A stretch of 50,776 bases of DNA from Cytophagaceae bacterium (GTDB lineage Bacteria > Bacteroidota > Bacteroidia > Flavobacteriales > Flavobacteriaceae), in NCBI GenBank assembly GCA_002712765.1, contig PAUP01000019.1:1-50776 (forward strand), read 5' to 3'. The notes beneath the pieces were generated by a model. The model worked only from the letters and a program-made list of their open reading frames with translations, was not told the origin of the DNA and did not search any database. The translations under genes were made by a program, and so were the position numbers. Every line of letters begins with the position of its first letter. Within the stretch, counting starts at the first letter, position 1. Below, in pieces: positions 25,003 to 33,833 of this stretch.

Positions 25003-28000
25003 TTATTCACTCATGTCTAAAGGGATCAGATTGTTCATAGAGGTCCCATTTTGTTTTTTTTGAACGTTAAATGAGCTAGCGGTTGCAGCAGTGCCAGGGC
25101 GTGCACTGACCTCATCTTCATCTTCAACTATTGTCGTAGGATCTTCGATAGGCATACAAAGGCAAATTTCAACCAAAGCCGCTTCAGAGTCACCACCATG
25201 AATAATCAGACCGTTAAACTGTTCTACTTCTATGCGTATTGTTTTGGTCTCATTGTTTATAATTTCTTGGAAGTTTTCTAATACTTCATCTTCAAATAGC
25301 GCTTCCAAGAAAATGACACGCCCTGCATGATTGGTTATCGTAACTTCTACCTGATCGACCACTATCGGAAATGTAATACGCATCCCCGCATTGTGAAACC
25401 CTAATTTGGACTGCCCTTGTGGGTTACCTATCTGGGTCATAAAAAGCCCTTCTTGTGGGGGTGTAAACAAGAGCCCCTGATATTCAAATTCCTGTGTTAT
25501 GGTGGTATCGCTATTGAGATCGGCAAAGTTGATACAGCTTTCTTCACACTGCTCTTCTATAGGGCAATGTGGCTGTATTTGATACAAGGCAGTTTGATCG
25601 ATATAGATGCTGTTGCGTCCTCCTTGCGGCTGAATACCGCCTACAAATAGTGTGATTTGTTCGGCTCTGGCTCTGGTGCGTACTGTAATGTTTTTCCATT
25701 GCAGTCCAGGAGTTAGCTCGCGCCATACAACCGAAGAGGCACTGGGATCTGCCCCTCCCAAAGGATCGATGCCTATCCGTGCAATCATCCTATGATAATC
25801 GGGAGAATGAAAATGTGCTGTAAATTCATAGTCCCAGTCTTTATTGACACCAATGCGCTGCATGATACCCGCTTGCAAATTCCCACTTAAAATCATTTTT
25901 TGAGAGCGTTGCCCTTCTGATACCACTCCAATCTCATAAGCGTAGTCCAAATCGATGGATGTTTGATTGTTGCTAGGGGCAAAACTTTCGATCTGGGCGG
26001 CATAAGGATACCAGTGATTGGCTATGACCAAGTCATTGCGATCTCCGCCAAGTGAGAAGACGTAAAAACCATCTTCAAGCATATCATTCTTAAGTCTATT
26101 GACATGAACAATCATCGTATCGACGCCCGTGGCGCCATCGTCATCTGTAATGTCGAGCTTGACCTGATGATCTCCACAACGGTCAAAAGCATGCGCTACC
26201 TGTGCGAGACCCTCGGCTTGTGGAGGCTCGTTTATCTCCTCGATATAAGCATTGCGTTTTGTACAATCGCCCAAATGCCAAACCCCTGTATGGGTATCAC
26301 ACCAACCCTGATCGGTAAAGAATCCTTCCAGTCGTACACATTGCTTTTCTAAAGAATACAACACATCGGGTAGATATACCTCAGGAGCTACATTTTCTAC
26401 CGTTATCATCATCTGTCCTATACCAATACCACCTACATCATCTCTAACAGTAACCTTAACGGTATAAGTGCCATTGTCACAATAGGCGTGACAGGCCATC
26501 ATTTCGCCTTGAGCTTGTGGCGGCTCATTGGTTTGAGAGACAATGAGGTCTTCTGGAGCACTATTATCTCCCCAATCGATGGTCGCGGTATGTGTGTCTA
26601 ACCAATTAACGTCTATAAAACGAATAATCAGCGGTACCTCTTCACCTTCATTAACTGTTACATTTTCTGGCATCAACACTTGTGGGGCTACATTTTCTAT
26701 GTTCACTTTCGTGAAATGTCGCGTAGTAACACCACCTTCTTCGGTCACTGCTACGCGCAACTTGGCGATATAAAGCCCGCTCTTGCCATAGACATGACTT
26801 GGTTTTCTTAGAATATCGGTATGGCCATCATCAAAGTCCCAAAAGGTATCTGAGGTCGCTTTTTCTGCACCACCATCAAAGAGGAGTGCTTGATTTCCAA
26901 CAGCAAAATACGGCCCATTAGAATTGGCAAAATCTTCTGAGGTCAAAGCATGCATACTGGTGATAATCATCGTTCCTGAAAACAAAACACTCTGTGAGTC
27001 TATATCGATGGGATTGGCAAATAGGGCATCGATATTTCCAATATTTGACAAGGATTGTGGCCAGGCGCCTATGCCTTTAATTTGATCTGAAATATCATCT
27101 CGTATTACTGCTGCGCCTATAGACTCGGCCAGGTCGTCTGCAATAGAGAGCACTACCGCTACAATTATGACCCCAACAATACCAAAGGTGATAAAACCAA
27201 TTAAGAAAGAAAGGATCCATGCCAATAAAGATAAATCAACATCAGGCTCACCTATGACAAAGGGCTCAATCATTTGCCCTTCACCATCAGGATTATTGAT
27301 CCATCTCAGACCTACATCTGCGTCAAAATCGGCATCTACATCAATACTGCCTGCTATTGCATCTACAACCGTAACCTCTCCCTCTAGATCTATAGCCCCG
27401 CTTTTAAGACTAGGTGTAAGGCTGTTGAGTTTTACGGTTTTTCCTTCTACTTTATCGTCTAGGGTAGTGGGTAAGCTGCCAAATTCGTCGGTAATGGCCT
27501 CGTTAATCGCAGCAATGACTTTTGCACCATTAATCGCTGTCGCAAAATCGCGATCATTGGGTACAAAGAAGCTCAGTGCATTGGCATTGCCACTTCCAAG
27601 ATTGTTTAGCGCCATGGCCAAACCTTGATCTAGCGCCTTGATGGTAACGTCGTTAATGGTCACATCGCTACCCTCGGGTGGTGCCGGTTCCCAAATGAGA
27701 ATTTCCTTGCGGCTCACTAACTCCTTTCTCACCTCTTCTGCAATAAAATCTTCTATGGTTTCTACAGAGGGTACTTGCTCTTGGACATCTCCTATATTGG
27801 TTAATTCATTTTGTGCGATAAGCGCAAAATTATCGGCTATAACGGCATCGAGATCAATTCCGCCAAAGTTTGCAGCCGTTTTATTGGTCGTATAATTGCT
27901 ACCTTCTGCACCAGGGGCTGGCGTTATACCTGTTAAAGTAGTGACAGCTTCGCTTAGTTTGGCTTCTACCTGATCATCGACTACACTAAAGTTGGTTATC

Positions 28001-28728
28001 ATCTCTATGGTAGCCGTAATACCCATTGGAGTAGCCATACTAAAACCAAAGGCAGAACCGCTGATATTGTAGAAACGCATATAACAAGGAATGGCTACTT
28101 TGACTTGGTTGGGATTGGGGTAGGTTACTTTGGCCGTTTTGGCAGCATCGCTAGCATCATCATATAATTCTAAACGCGCATCCATGCTAAAGGGAGGAAA
28201 GTTTATTGGGATGTCGGGATAAATCTTAGGAAAACTATCATCGTTTCGTAGTTTTTCATGGACATATTCTTCAACCATAGCCGCCGTTATAGGTCCAATA
28301 GGGTCACCGCTAGTGATGGTTGCACTCACATCTGACGAGGTTAAGCCATCTAGTTTGGCACCTACATTAACGCCTCCTTCCAAAGTTGTAATAGGAACTT
28401 TAACTTCAATATCTGAGGTGAGATCAAAAAACTTAGCCGACGGTATAGGTGGATTATCTACCTCTACGTGAACTATAGTGCCTAATTTTATGTTGACACC
28501 GTTGATGCTTGTCTCCATATCTAATCCCAGAGTTTCTTTTGGAATTTGTACGGTTCCTTCTTTGAGTTGATACGGACCTAAGGCTGTCCCAGGTGGGATT
28601 TCCAATTTTTCGGGTATTACGCCCTCTCCGCTGAGGTCATCTCCTGATTTCCACGCGGCATGCAGAATTTCTCTTAATACGTTAACCGTAACTTCTGAAA
28701 CGATTTCAAATCCTTGTGTATTTGGCAT
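25003..28728 (-). CDS. Giant PKD-repeat protein of the isoprenoid gene cluster
   Basis: 1241 residues, no signal peptide. Residues 1-480 are beta-rich and begin MPNTQGFEIVSEVTVNVLRE; the opening and strand pattern recall TULIP-fold lipid-binding proteins of the Clostridium P47/OrfX type, but this is only a faint resemblance. A hydrophobic segment lies at about 497-527 (WILSFLIGFITFGIVGVII). Three PKD-like domains follow, with FWDFDDGH (about 632), IDWGDNSAPED (about 718) and WHLGDCTKRN (about 820). A jelly-roll-like region at about 930-1050 precedes a final domain (1065-1189) related to that of the protein at 32725-33498. It is the last gene of the six-gene cluster. The function is unknown; the PKD and jelly-roll domains suggest a structural or surface-binding protein. 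Confidence 0.85.
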   Translation of the reverse strand: MPNTQGFEIVSEVTVNVLREILHAAWKSGDDLSGEGVIPEKLEIPPGTALGPYQLKEGTVQIPKETLGLDMETSINGVNIKLGTIVHVEVDNPPIPSAKFFDLTSDIEVKVPITTLEGGVNVGAKLDGLTSSDVSATITSGDPIGPITAAMVEEYVHEKLRNDDSFPKIYPDIPINFPPFSMDARLELYDDASDAAKTAKVTYPNPNQVKVAIPCYMRFYNISGSAFGFSMATPMGITATIEMITNFSVVDDQVEAKLSEAVTTLTGITPAPGAEGSNYTTNKTAANFGGIDLDAVIADNFALIAQNELTNIGDVQEQVPSVETIEDFIAEEVRKELVSRKEILIWEPAPPEGSDVTINDVTIKALDQGLAMALNNLGSGNANALSFFVPNDRDFATAINGAKVIAAINEAITDEFGSLPTTLDDKVEGKTVKLNSLTPSLKSGAIDLEGEVTVVDAIAGSIDVDADFDADVGLRWINNPDGEGQMIEPFVIGEPDVDLSLLAWILSFLIGFITFGIVGVIIVAVVLSIADDLAESIGAAVIRDDISDQIKGIGAWPQSLSNIGNIDALFANPIDIDSQSVLFSGTMIITSMHALTSEDFANSNGPYFAVGNQALLFDGGAEKATSDTFWDFDDGHTDILRKPSHVYGKSGLYIAKLRVAVTEEGGVTTRHFTKVNIENVAPQVLMPENVTVNEGEEVPLIIRFIDVNWLDTHTATIDWGDNSAPEDLIVSQTNEPPQAQGEMMACHAYCDNGTYTVKVTVRDDVGGIGIGQMMITVENVAPEVYLPDVLYSLEKQCVRLEGFFTDQGWCDTHTGVWHLGDCTKRNAYIEEINEPPQAEGLAQVAHAFDRCGDHQVKLDITDDDGATGVDTMIVHVNRLKNDMLEDGFYVFSLGGDRNDLVIANHWYPYAAQIESFAPSNNQTSIDLDYAYEIGVVSEGQRSQKMILSGNLQAGIMQRIGVNKDWDYEFTAHFHSPDYHRMIARIGIDPLGGADPSASSVVWRELTPGLQWKNITVRTRARAEQITLFVGGIQPQGGRNSIYIDQTALYQIQPHCPIEEQCEESCINFADLNSDTTITQEFEYQGLLFTPPQEGLFMTQIGNPQGQSKLGFHNAGMRITFPIVVDQVEVTITNHAGRVIFLEALFEDEVLENFQEIINNETKTIRIEVEQFNGLIIHGGDSEAALVEICLCMPIEDPTTIVEDEDEVSARPGTAATASSFNVQKKQNGTSMNNLIPLDMSE

Positions 28729-28771
28729 AATCGTAATTTTTAATACATTTTTCTATCCTTTTTGGGATATG

Positions 28772-29455
28772 CTAGTCCTTGGCATTTGTTGCTTTTCGTT
28801 GCTCTCGGTCTTGTAGGTGAAAACGCACTTTGCTAAAGCCTACACCAGTGTCAGGTTTTTTCTTTTTGAGGATTTTGTTAAATACTTCCTTAGACGCTAG
28901 CTTGGGAAAGTTAGCTTCTAGTGCCCGGTATTTTAAAAGTATGGGTATTACTTCATGCTCCTTTCTATACCTTGTTAAAGGGTCTTTTGATGTTTCTTTT
29001 TCTTCTTTTTGACTATAGGAGGAAGCCTCTGCATTGCCAAAGGCAACTTTTAAGATCTTTTGGCTATCTGGTTTGTGGGCTAAGGCCTTTACCACGTCTT
29101 CTATAGATTTTTTAGTAGATTTTGTTTTGGTTTTTGAGAGTACGGCTTTTAGAAATGTTTGCACTTTTGGAGTGTCAAAAGGAGATACTTTCTTTCCTGT
29201 AGCCTTTTCTAAGTCATTTTCTATATCAGATATTTTCTTTCTGGTCTTAGCATCAAAGCGAACACGTCTTTCAACCTCTACTTCCAAAGCAGGGGTAAGC
29301 TCGATGCCAATATGATTAAGCGCCAGTATAGGATTCGCCATTGCCGCGCGTAGCAATTGGGTATTATCCTTGTGCTCTTCTAACAGACGGGGCATCAACT
29401 TTTGCAATTGATTGATCGTCTTTAGTTTTTCTGTATTGTTCGTTTTCTTTGCCAT
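28772..29455 (-). CDS. Lysine-rich protein of unknown function in the isoprenoid cluster
   Basis: 227 residues from the ATG at 29455 (MAKKTNNTEKL). The frame stays open to 29578, but that part is out of character and lies wholly within the preceding gene. Even so the gene overlaps the flavoprotein gene by 92 nt. The protein is basic and helical. Residues about 33-58 (LLRAAMANPILALNHIGIEL plus TPALEVEV) resemble the short NHLP/Nif11-type leader motif in which a hydrophobic helix is followed by GIEL; whether this is real homology is uncertain, and no core-peptide-like tail or maturase is present. It ends 43 nt before the giant protein gene. Confidence 0.7.
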   Translation of the reverse strand: MAKKTNNTEKLKTINQLQKLMPRLLEEHKDNTQLLRAAMANPILALNHIGIELTPALEVEVERRVRFDAKTRKKISDIENDLEKATGKKVSPFDTPKVQTFLKAVLSKTKTKSTKKSIEDVVKALAHKPDSQKILKVAFGNAEASSYSQKEEKETSKDPLTRYRKEHEVIPILLKYRALEANFPKLASKEVFNKILKKKKPDTGVGFSKVRFHLQDREQRKATNAKD

Positions 29456-30953
29456 TGTTCTTATGGTTTTTAGAGTTTCGCGAAAGCGATTGATGGAGAT
29501 CACGCCAGATGTGTGAAGAGATTTCAATACCGTTTGCAGCCAGACCCATGACCCAGTCTGTATAGGCTTTAGGATCATTTTTAATTTCTTTGGCCATATG
29601 TCCTACAAATTGACCTGTTCTTGCCCCTGCCGATACCCAATGCGAAGGGCCTTTTAACAAACCGCTAGCCGATTTTAACCCAAAATGAACGGCACCTTGG
29701 ACAAGTGTTTTTGTGATAAAGGAGGGGTGAATGGCTTTATTGGCAGGTTCCATACCTGCAAGTATGCCTCCAGCAATGTCTGCGTAAGACTCATCAATTT
29801 TGGCACGCGAGACCATAATACTGAGAAGTTCCATCCAAAACGGATTAAATTTTCTATTGCGTATACACTGTATGATAGTATTACTTAGTGCGAGATCATA
29901 GCGCAGTTCTTGGGCTACCTTTTGATCGTAGGATTGCAGTTTTGCCTTTGAAAAATCATCGGCCGCTATACAGCTCTTAATCGTATCTGCCGCCCACCTT
30001 CCGGAGAGCAGGGCGTATTGAATTCCTTCGCCGTTGAGCGAATTAATTAAACCAGCAGCATCACCTATTAAAACCAGGCGATCACTAATGATATCTTTGG
30101 TAGGATTGTAGGTAGCCAAGGGCCATCCCTGTATTTTGCCTGTTGGCGTACCAGTACCTATTCTTTGTTTTAAACTCTCATCTTCTTGAATCAATTTATT
30201 GAGTAATTCGTTGAGGTGGGTTTCATTTTTGGGTAAGGTTTCCATTACCATACCCACGCCAATATTGGCCGTATGTTTACCCGTAGGAAATAACCAGTAG
30301 TACCCAGGAAAACTCGCTTCGGTAAAGTAAAGCTCACATTGATCTTGTGGCCCGCTAATATTTTCGTAATAGGCCCTAACGGCGAGTATGCGATCAAAGT
30401 TTGATGGCTTACTCCCATAGAAAATCCGCGCTACCGTAGAGCTACTTCCATCGGCCCCTACAATCATTTTGGCACGTAAGCTGCTGTTTTTTCCTTGAGT
30501 TGTTATTTCTGCTTTAACCCCATTGGCAGTAATGGTGTATGATTTAAATCTCGTTTTTTCAAAAACGCGAGCTCCTGCTTCTTTTGCTTTCTTGAATAAC
30601 CAATAATCGAGCGTCATTCTAGGAATAACACGTCCGTGAAAGGGAATACCTTCTTTTCGGGGGATGGGTCTGTTTATGATTTCTTTTCCGTCTAGGTATA
30701 CCGCAGCTTTATTAATAACATTGGTTTTGGGAAAATCCTCAAGACCAGCAATGCCTAATTTTTGGAGTTCGGCTATAGCGACAGGCCCTACAAAATCACC
30801 ACATACTTTATCTCGAGGAAAACTGTGTGCTTCAATAATTATTACACTAATGTCAGCCTGAGCTAGGGAGGTAGCCAGGGCAGTTCCGCCGGGACCAGCT
30901 CCAACAATCAAGACATCACAGTCATAATTTGGTATGGATGAAATATGTATCAT
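29364..30953 (-). CDS. Geranylgeranyl-reductase-like FAD-dependent oxidoreductase
   Basis: 529 residues. The N-terminal Rossmann motif is DVLIVGAGPGGTALATSLAQ, then the family signature FPRDKVCGDFVGP, a GADGSSSTVARIF second FAD motif, and LIGDAAGLINSLNGEGIQYAL. This is the p-hydroxybenzoate-hydroxylase-fold group that includes geranylgeranyl reductases, which saturate double bonds of isoprenoid chains. The protein is about 100 residues longer than usual; the extra C-terminus (after about 400) is helical, ends in a polar tail, and the tail overlaps the next gene. It starts one base after the polyprenyl synthase stop, so prenyl-chain synthesis and reduction are very likely sequential steps of one pathway. 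Confidence 0.88.
   Translation of the reverse strand: MIHISSIPNYDCDVLIVGAGPGGTALATSLAQADISVIIIEAHSFPRDKVCGDFVGPVAIAELQKLGIAGLEDFPKTNVINKAAVYLDGKEIINRPIPRKEGIPFHGRVIPRMTLDYWLFKKAKEAGARVFEKTRFKSYTITANGVKAEITTQGKNSSLRAKMIVGADGSSSTVARIFYGSKPSNFDRILAVRAYYENISGPQDQCELYFTEASFPGYYWLFPTGKHTANIGVGMVMETLPKNETHLNELLNKLIQEDESLKQRIGTGTPTGKIQGWPLATYNPTKDIISDRLVLIGDAAGLINSLNGEGIQYALLSGRWAADTIKSCIAADDFSKAKLQSYDQKVAQELRYDLALSNTIIQCIRNRKFNPFWMELLSIMVSRAKIDESYADIAGGILAGMEPANKAIHPSFITKTLVQGAVHFGLKSASGLLKGPSHWVSAGARTGQFVGHMAKEIKNDPKAYTDWVMGLAANGIEISSHIWRDLHQSLSRNSKNHKNNGKENEQYRKTKDDQSIAKVDAPSVRRAQG
29474..29487. repeat. Imperfect copy of the GCTTTCGCGAAAGC palindrome
   Basis: AGTTTCGCGAAAGC (12 of 14 positions) near the 3' end of the flavoprotein gene, read LSRN. 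It is the only near match within the 25.0-33.5 kb cluster. Confidence 0.6.
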
Positions 30954-30954
30954 A

Positions 30955-31983
30955 TCAATAATCTCTTTCTATCATATACATAATGATCGATTCAATAAGC
31001 TTTTTGTCTTCAGAGTCAGGGATATCTCCAAAACTGCTGTGAAACTCCTTTAGGGCCGCTCCGGCCATGTTTTTTGACACTTTACGGGCATAATCAATGC
31101 TTTCGTAGTGTTCCATTCTATCCATCACCCATTGTGCAGTATCGAGACTTTCTTCACTGCGACAGTCCTTTAAATAATGAACTAATCGCTTGCGCTCTTT
31201 GGCAGTGCTGTGGTTGAGTAGATGGATTAACATCAGGGTGCGTTTTCCTTCTAAGATATCTCCACCTATTTCTTTACCATAAGCGGTCTCGTCTCCCACC
31301 AAATTCAAAATGTCATCCTGAATCTGAAAAGCAGTGCCCATGAAATAGCCAAAGCGATTAAATCGATCGGCGTTTATAGCCCCTTGACTCCCAATAATGG
31401 CTCCAATCCGCAATGGATGAATTGTGGTATACCAGCAGGTTTTTTTTAGAATCATGCGGAGGTAATCATCATCGGTGAGTTTGCACAAATTTTCTTTGCG
31501 CCATCCCAACTCTAAGGCTTGACCTTCTACAGATTGTCTTACCATATGTTCGATTTCTGAGAACACTTGCCAAGTCAACTCTGGACCCAATATTTCCATA
31601 TTCATCATTAGCGGCTTGATACTAAGGACATTCATAGCATCGCCCACATTAATCGCAATACCGATGGTATTGTACTCATGCATAGTAGGCTTATTTCTTC
31701 TAAATTCACTACCATCTTCTATGTCGTCGTGTACCAAAAATGCATTGTGAAACAACTCCAGTGAGGTGGCCGAATTAATGACCTGAGCTTCTGTACCTCC
31801 AAAAGCTTTACAAGCTGCAATGCACAAGCCAGGTCTAAAACCTTTGCCTCCACGATTAGGGTAGTCTAGTACCAAGTCGTAGAGGTATTTTTTTGGTTCT
31901 GATTGTGGTACAAAATGCTGAATCCCCTTAAGTGCAAGCGATCGGTAATCGTGTAGCTTCGATTTGAGAATTGCCGTATCCAC
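30955..31983 (-). CDS. Polyprenyl diphosphate synthase
   Basis: 342 residues, all-helical trans-prenyltransferase. The first Asp-rich motif is LVHDDIEDGSEFRR (DDIED) and the second is FQIQDDILNLVGD. The usual GGKRxRP near the N-terminus is GGKGFRPGL. The enzyme elongates allylic diphosphates with isopentenyl diphosphate; short FARM spacing suggests a medium chain (C15-C20 or longer), but the product length cannot be fixed by eye. With the adjacent geranylgeranyl-reductase-like flavoprotein it should supply a reduced isoprenoid. It starts 12 nt after the coiled-coil/beta-domain gene. Confidence 0.93.
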   Translation of the reverse strand: MDTAILKSKLHDYRSLALKGIQHFVPQSEPKKYLYDLVLDYPNRGGKGFRPGLCIAACKAFGGTEAQVINSATSLELFHNAFLVHDDIEDGSEFRRNKPTMHEYNTIGIAINVGDAMNVLSIKPLMMNMEILGPELTWQVFSEIEHMVRQSVEGQALELGWRKENLCKLTDDDYLRMILKKTCWYTTIHPLRIGAIIGSQGAINADRFNRFGYFMGTAFQIQDDILNLVGDETAYGKEIGGDILEGKRTLMLIHLLNHSTAKERKRLVHYLKDCRSEESLDTAQWVMDRMEHYESIDYARKVSKNMAGAALKEFHSSFGDIPDSEDKKLIESIIMYMIERDY

Positions 31984-31995
31984 GTATAAATGGGT

Positions 31996-32694
31996 TTATG
32001 ATACCTCTACCGCCAACATGGCTTGAAGGTTTTCTATGTCTTTGTCTTGTATCAAGCCAGCATATCTTCCAGGTTTGGTGTTTTTGGGTATTTTGACCTG
32101 TATTTTAACTTGTTTTTTTTCGCCTGGTTCAAGTGTCAATGTCTTAGGTGTCACCGTGATATTGCGTGCTAGAATGCGTTCGCCCGATGGTGCAAATAGA
32201 TCGGCGTCTGCAAGCGAAACCTTCATTGGCTGTTTTTTACTGTCATTTTGTAATTGCATTTTAATTTCTGTTGCAGAACCTGCAGCCATCACTTGGTCGG
32301 CCTGTAATACAGGTACATTTGCCGCTTGAGTATTGGGTTTGCTAGCCTCGGGCATAATATTGACCATTTTGTTTGAGGCCTTTTCTACCTGAGTAGCGGC
32401 TACAGAGACAACATCCATGAGCATGTCGATAACCTCATGGGCATCACTTCTAAATCGGCTAATGATGTGGTCATTGTCTTGAGCTCGTACCTTTTCTACA
32501 TCAATAACCTTTTTTTCTAAGGCCTTGGCTGCTACAATGCCAGCCGCAATCTCTTCTTCGAGTATGTCTGTGGCCATTTTAACGATACGCTGTGCCTCGC
32601 CTACGACTTTTTTGGGTGAGATTTCGCGTAAGCGGGATTGAGGTGGATGTTTACGACCTCTTATTGTTTCTTGAGTTTGTTTGCTTTTTTCCAT
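31996..32694 (-). CDS. Helical-plus-beta-sandwich protein of the isoprenoid cluster
   Basis: 232 residues, no signal peptide. After a basic N-terminus, residues about 28-112 form a long amphipathic helical region (EAQRIVKMATDILEEEIAAG, then VIDMLMDVVSVAATQVEKAS), reminiscent in character, not in any clear motif, of phasins and other granule-coating helices. Residues about 130-232 are a beta-sandwich typical of NEW3/Ig-like domains (KTLTLEPGEKKQVKIQVKIP, KPGRYAGLIQ). The function is unknown. Its place in front of the prenyl synthase gene (12 nt) implies a role in the same process, possibly associating with the lipid product. Confidence 0.78.
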   Translation of the reverse strand: MEKSKQTQETIRGRKHPPQSRLREISPKKVVGEAQRIVKMATDILEEEIAAGIVAAKALEKKVIDVEKVRAQDNDHIISRFRSDAHEVIDMLMDVVSVAATQVEKASNKMVNIMPEASKPNTQAANVPVLQADQVMAAGSATEIKMQLQNDSKKQPMKVSLADADLFAPSGERILARNITVTPKTLTLEPGEKKQVKIQVKIPKNTKPGRYAGLIQDKDIENLQAMLAVEVS

Positions 32695-32724
32695 AATGAT
32701 ATGACTGATTAGGTGAAATGCTCT

Positions 32725-33498
32725 TTAAGAAATGACCACTGGATCCTCAGAGCTGGCATTGGTACGATCAAAGCATACCTCGACTAGTGCTGCTTCATTA
32801 GAACCTCCTTTAATTTCGAGGGCGGTGAGTGGTGCGCCATCTACGTTAAAGGTTCGGGTTTGATTCTGGATCATCTCAGACTGGTTGGCAATGAGTGTGG
32901 CATTAAAAAAGCTATTGACGGTGATGACTGGATTTCCAAAATTGACCACTGTGAGACTTACATTGGTGACCGCCGATGGAAAATCAATTCTCATCCCAGC
33001 TTCTGGAATAGACAATTTTACCTGATTTGTGGGTTGACCCATAGCGGTAAATTGTACCACAGGCGATTGGTCTAGAGGTGTAAACTGAAGGCCTTTGTGG
33101 GTAAGTGGTGCCTTTGTTTCTTTGGCACTAATACCTGCAAAATCGACACAGGTAGCTGTAACAGGAGGAGTGTCCTTACAATTGGCAAGTTTGGTTTGTC
33201 CCTTCACCCTAATGCTAGCTAGTGGTTGTCCTAGTAATTCTATTCCAATGCTGTAATCACTCACGGCACAAATAGGCTCGCAAATTCGGATACAAACTGG
33301 GATTTCATCTACAGCCTTTAGGTTCATGTTCATATTTACCTGAAAGGGATCATCTTTTTCATTACTGACCTTGACATGAGCAGGAGCATCATCAAAAACA
33401 ATAGAGACTGGGCATGGTTCGTCTAATTGAAAATAGTGTTGTAGATAGGCTTTTTGTTTAGGCCACTCAATAATGCGAACGTTCTTTTCTTCGGGCAT
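32725..33498 (-). CDS. First gene of the isoprenoid cluster; shares its C-terminal domain with the giant PKD protein
   Basis: 257 residues, no signal peptide. The first 110 residues are beta-rich with several cysteines (CIRICEPIC at 69-77). Residues 116-243 form a domain clearly related to residues 1065-1189 of the 1241-residue protein: TCVDFA versus SCINFA, KGLQFTP versus QGLLFTP, EAGMRIDFP versus NAGMRITFP, and SNEAALVEVC versus DSEAALVEIC. The length and strand pattern suggest a jelly roll similar to carbohydrate- or lipid-binding modules. It is the promoter-proximal gene of the six-gene cluster, 30 nt before the next. No function is known to me. Confidence 0.8.
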   Translation of the reverse strand: MPEEKNVRIIEWPKQKAYLQHYFQLDEPCPVSIVFDDAPAHVKVSNEKDDPFQVNMNMNLKAVDEIPVCIRICEPICAVSDYSIGIELLGQPLASIRVKGQTKLANCKDTPPVTATCVDFAGISAKETKAPLTHKGLQFTPLDQSPVVQFTAMGQPTNQVKLSIPEAGMRIDFPSAVTNVSLTVVNFGNPVITVNSFFNATLIANQSEMIQNQTRTFNVDGAPLTALEIKGGSNEAALVEVCFDRTNASSEDPVVIS

Positions 33499-33833
33499 GG
33501 CTTCTTATTTTAAGTTTATTCAAATACAGCGTCACAAACAGTATCGACCGAGAGAAAGATCAATTGTTGGAACGTAAAAAAAGTGGAGGGGTACTAATAC
33601 TATACACTAAAAATAAACATAAAACGCTAATAATAAAGTATTTAGATGTTAAAAATTAAAATTAGGGGCATTTGACTTGAATGAGGCAGGGTAAAAATCA
33701 CAAAAGGAGCTGGCTACTATTTTGCGTTGTATTTGTATGATGTATTTTTATATGCTTTAAAAAAAATAATCAAATCATGTCTTGCTTTAAGGTTAAACAA
33801 AAATTAAGCGAATAGATATTTTTTTAAAAACTG
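33499..33833. other. AT-rich intergenic region upstream of the isoprenoid cluster
   Basis: About 335 nt between the first cluster gene and the tRNA promoter. I found no ORF with coding character and no clear TAnnTTTG match on the minus strand to drive the cluster. The cluster promoter must be here but deviates from the consensus or needs an activator. Confidence 0.5.

Noticed and set aside
28772-29455. RiPP precursor peptide with a dedicated maturase
   Set aside because: A leader-like segment is present but there is no short core-peptide tail, radical SAM or other RiPP enzyme in the cluster.
32622-32636. Further copy of the palindrome (TTTCGCGTAAGC)
   Set aside because: It differs from the 14-mer at several positions and loses the symmetry; I did not count it.
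25003-33498. Encapsulin, carotenoid or terpene-cyclase cluster
   Set aside because: No encapsulin shell protein, phytoene synthase/desaturase or cyclase motif was seen; the resemblance is only through the prenyl synthase.
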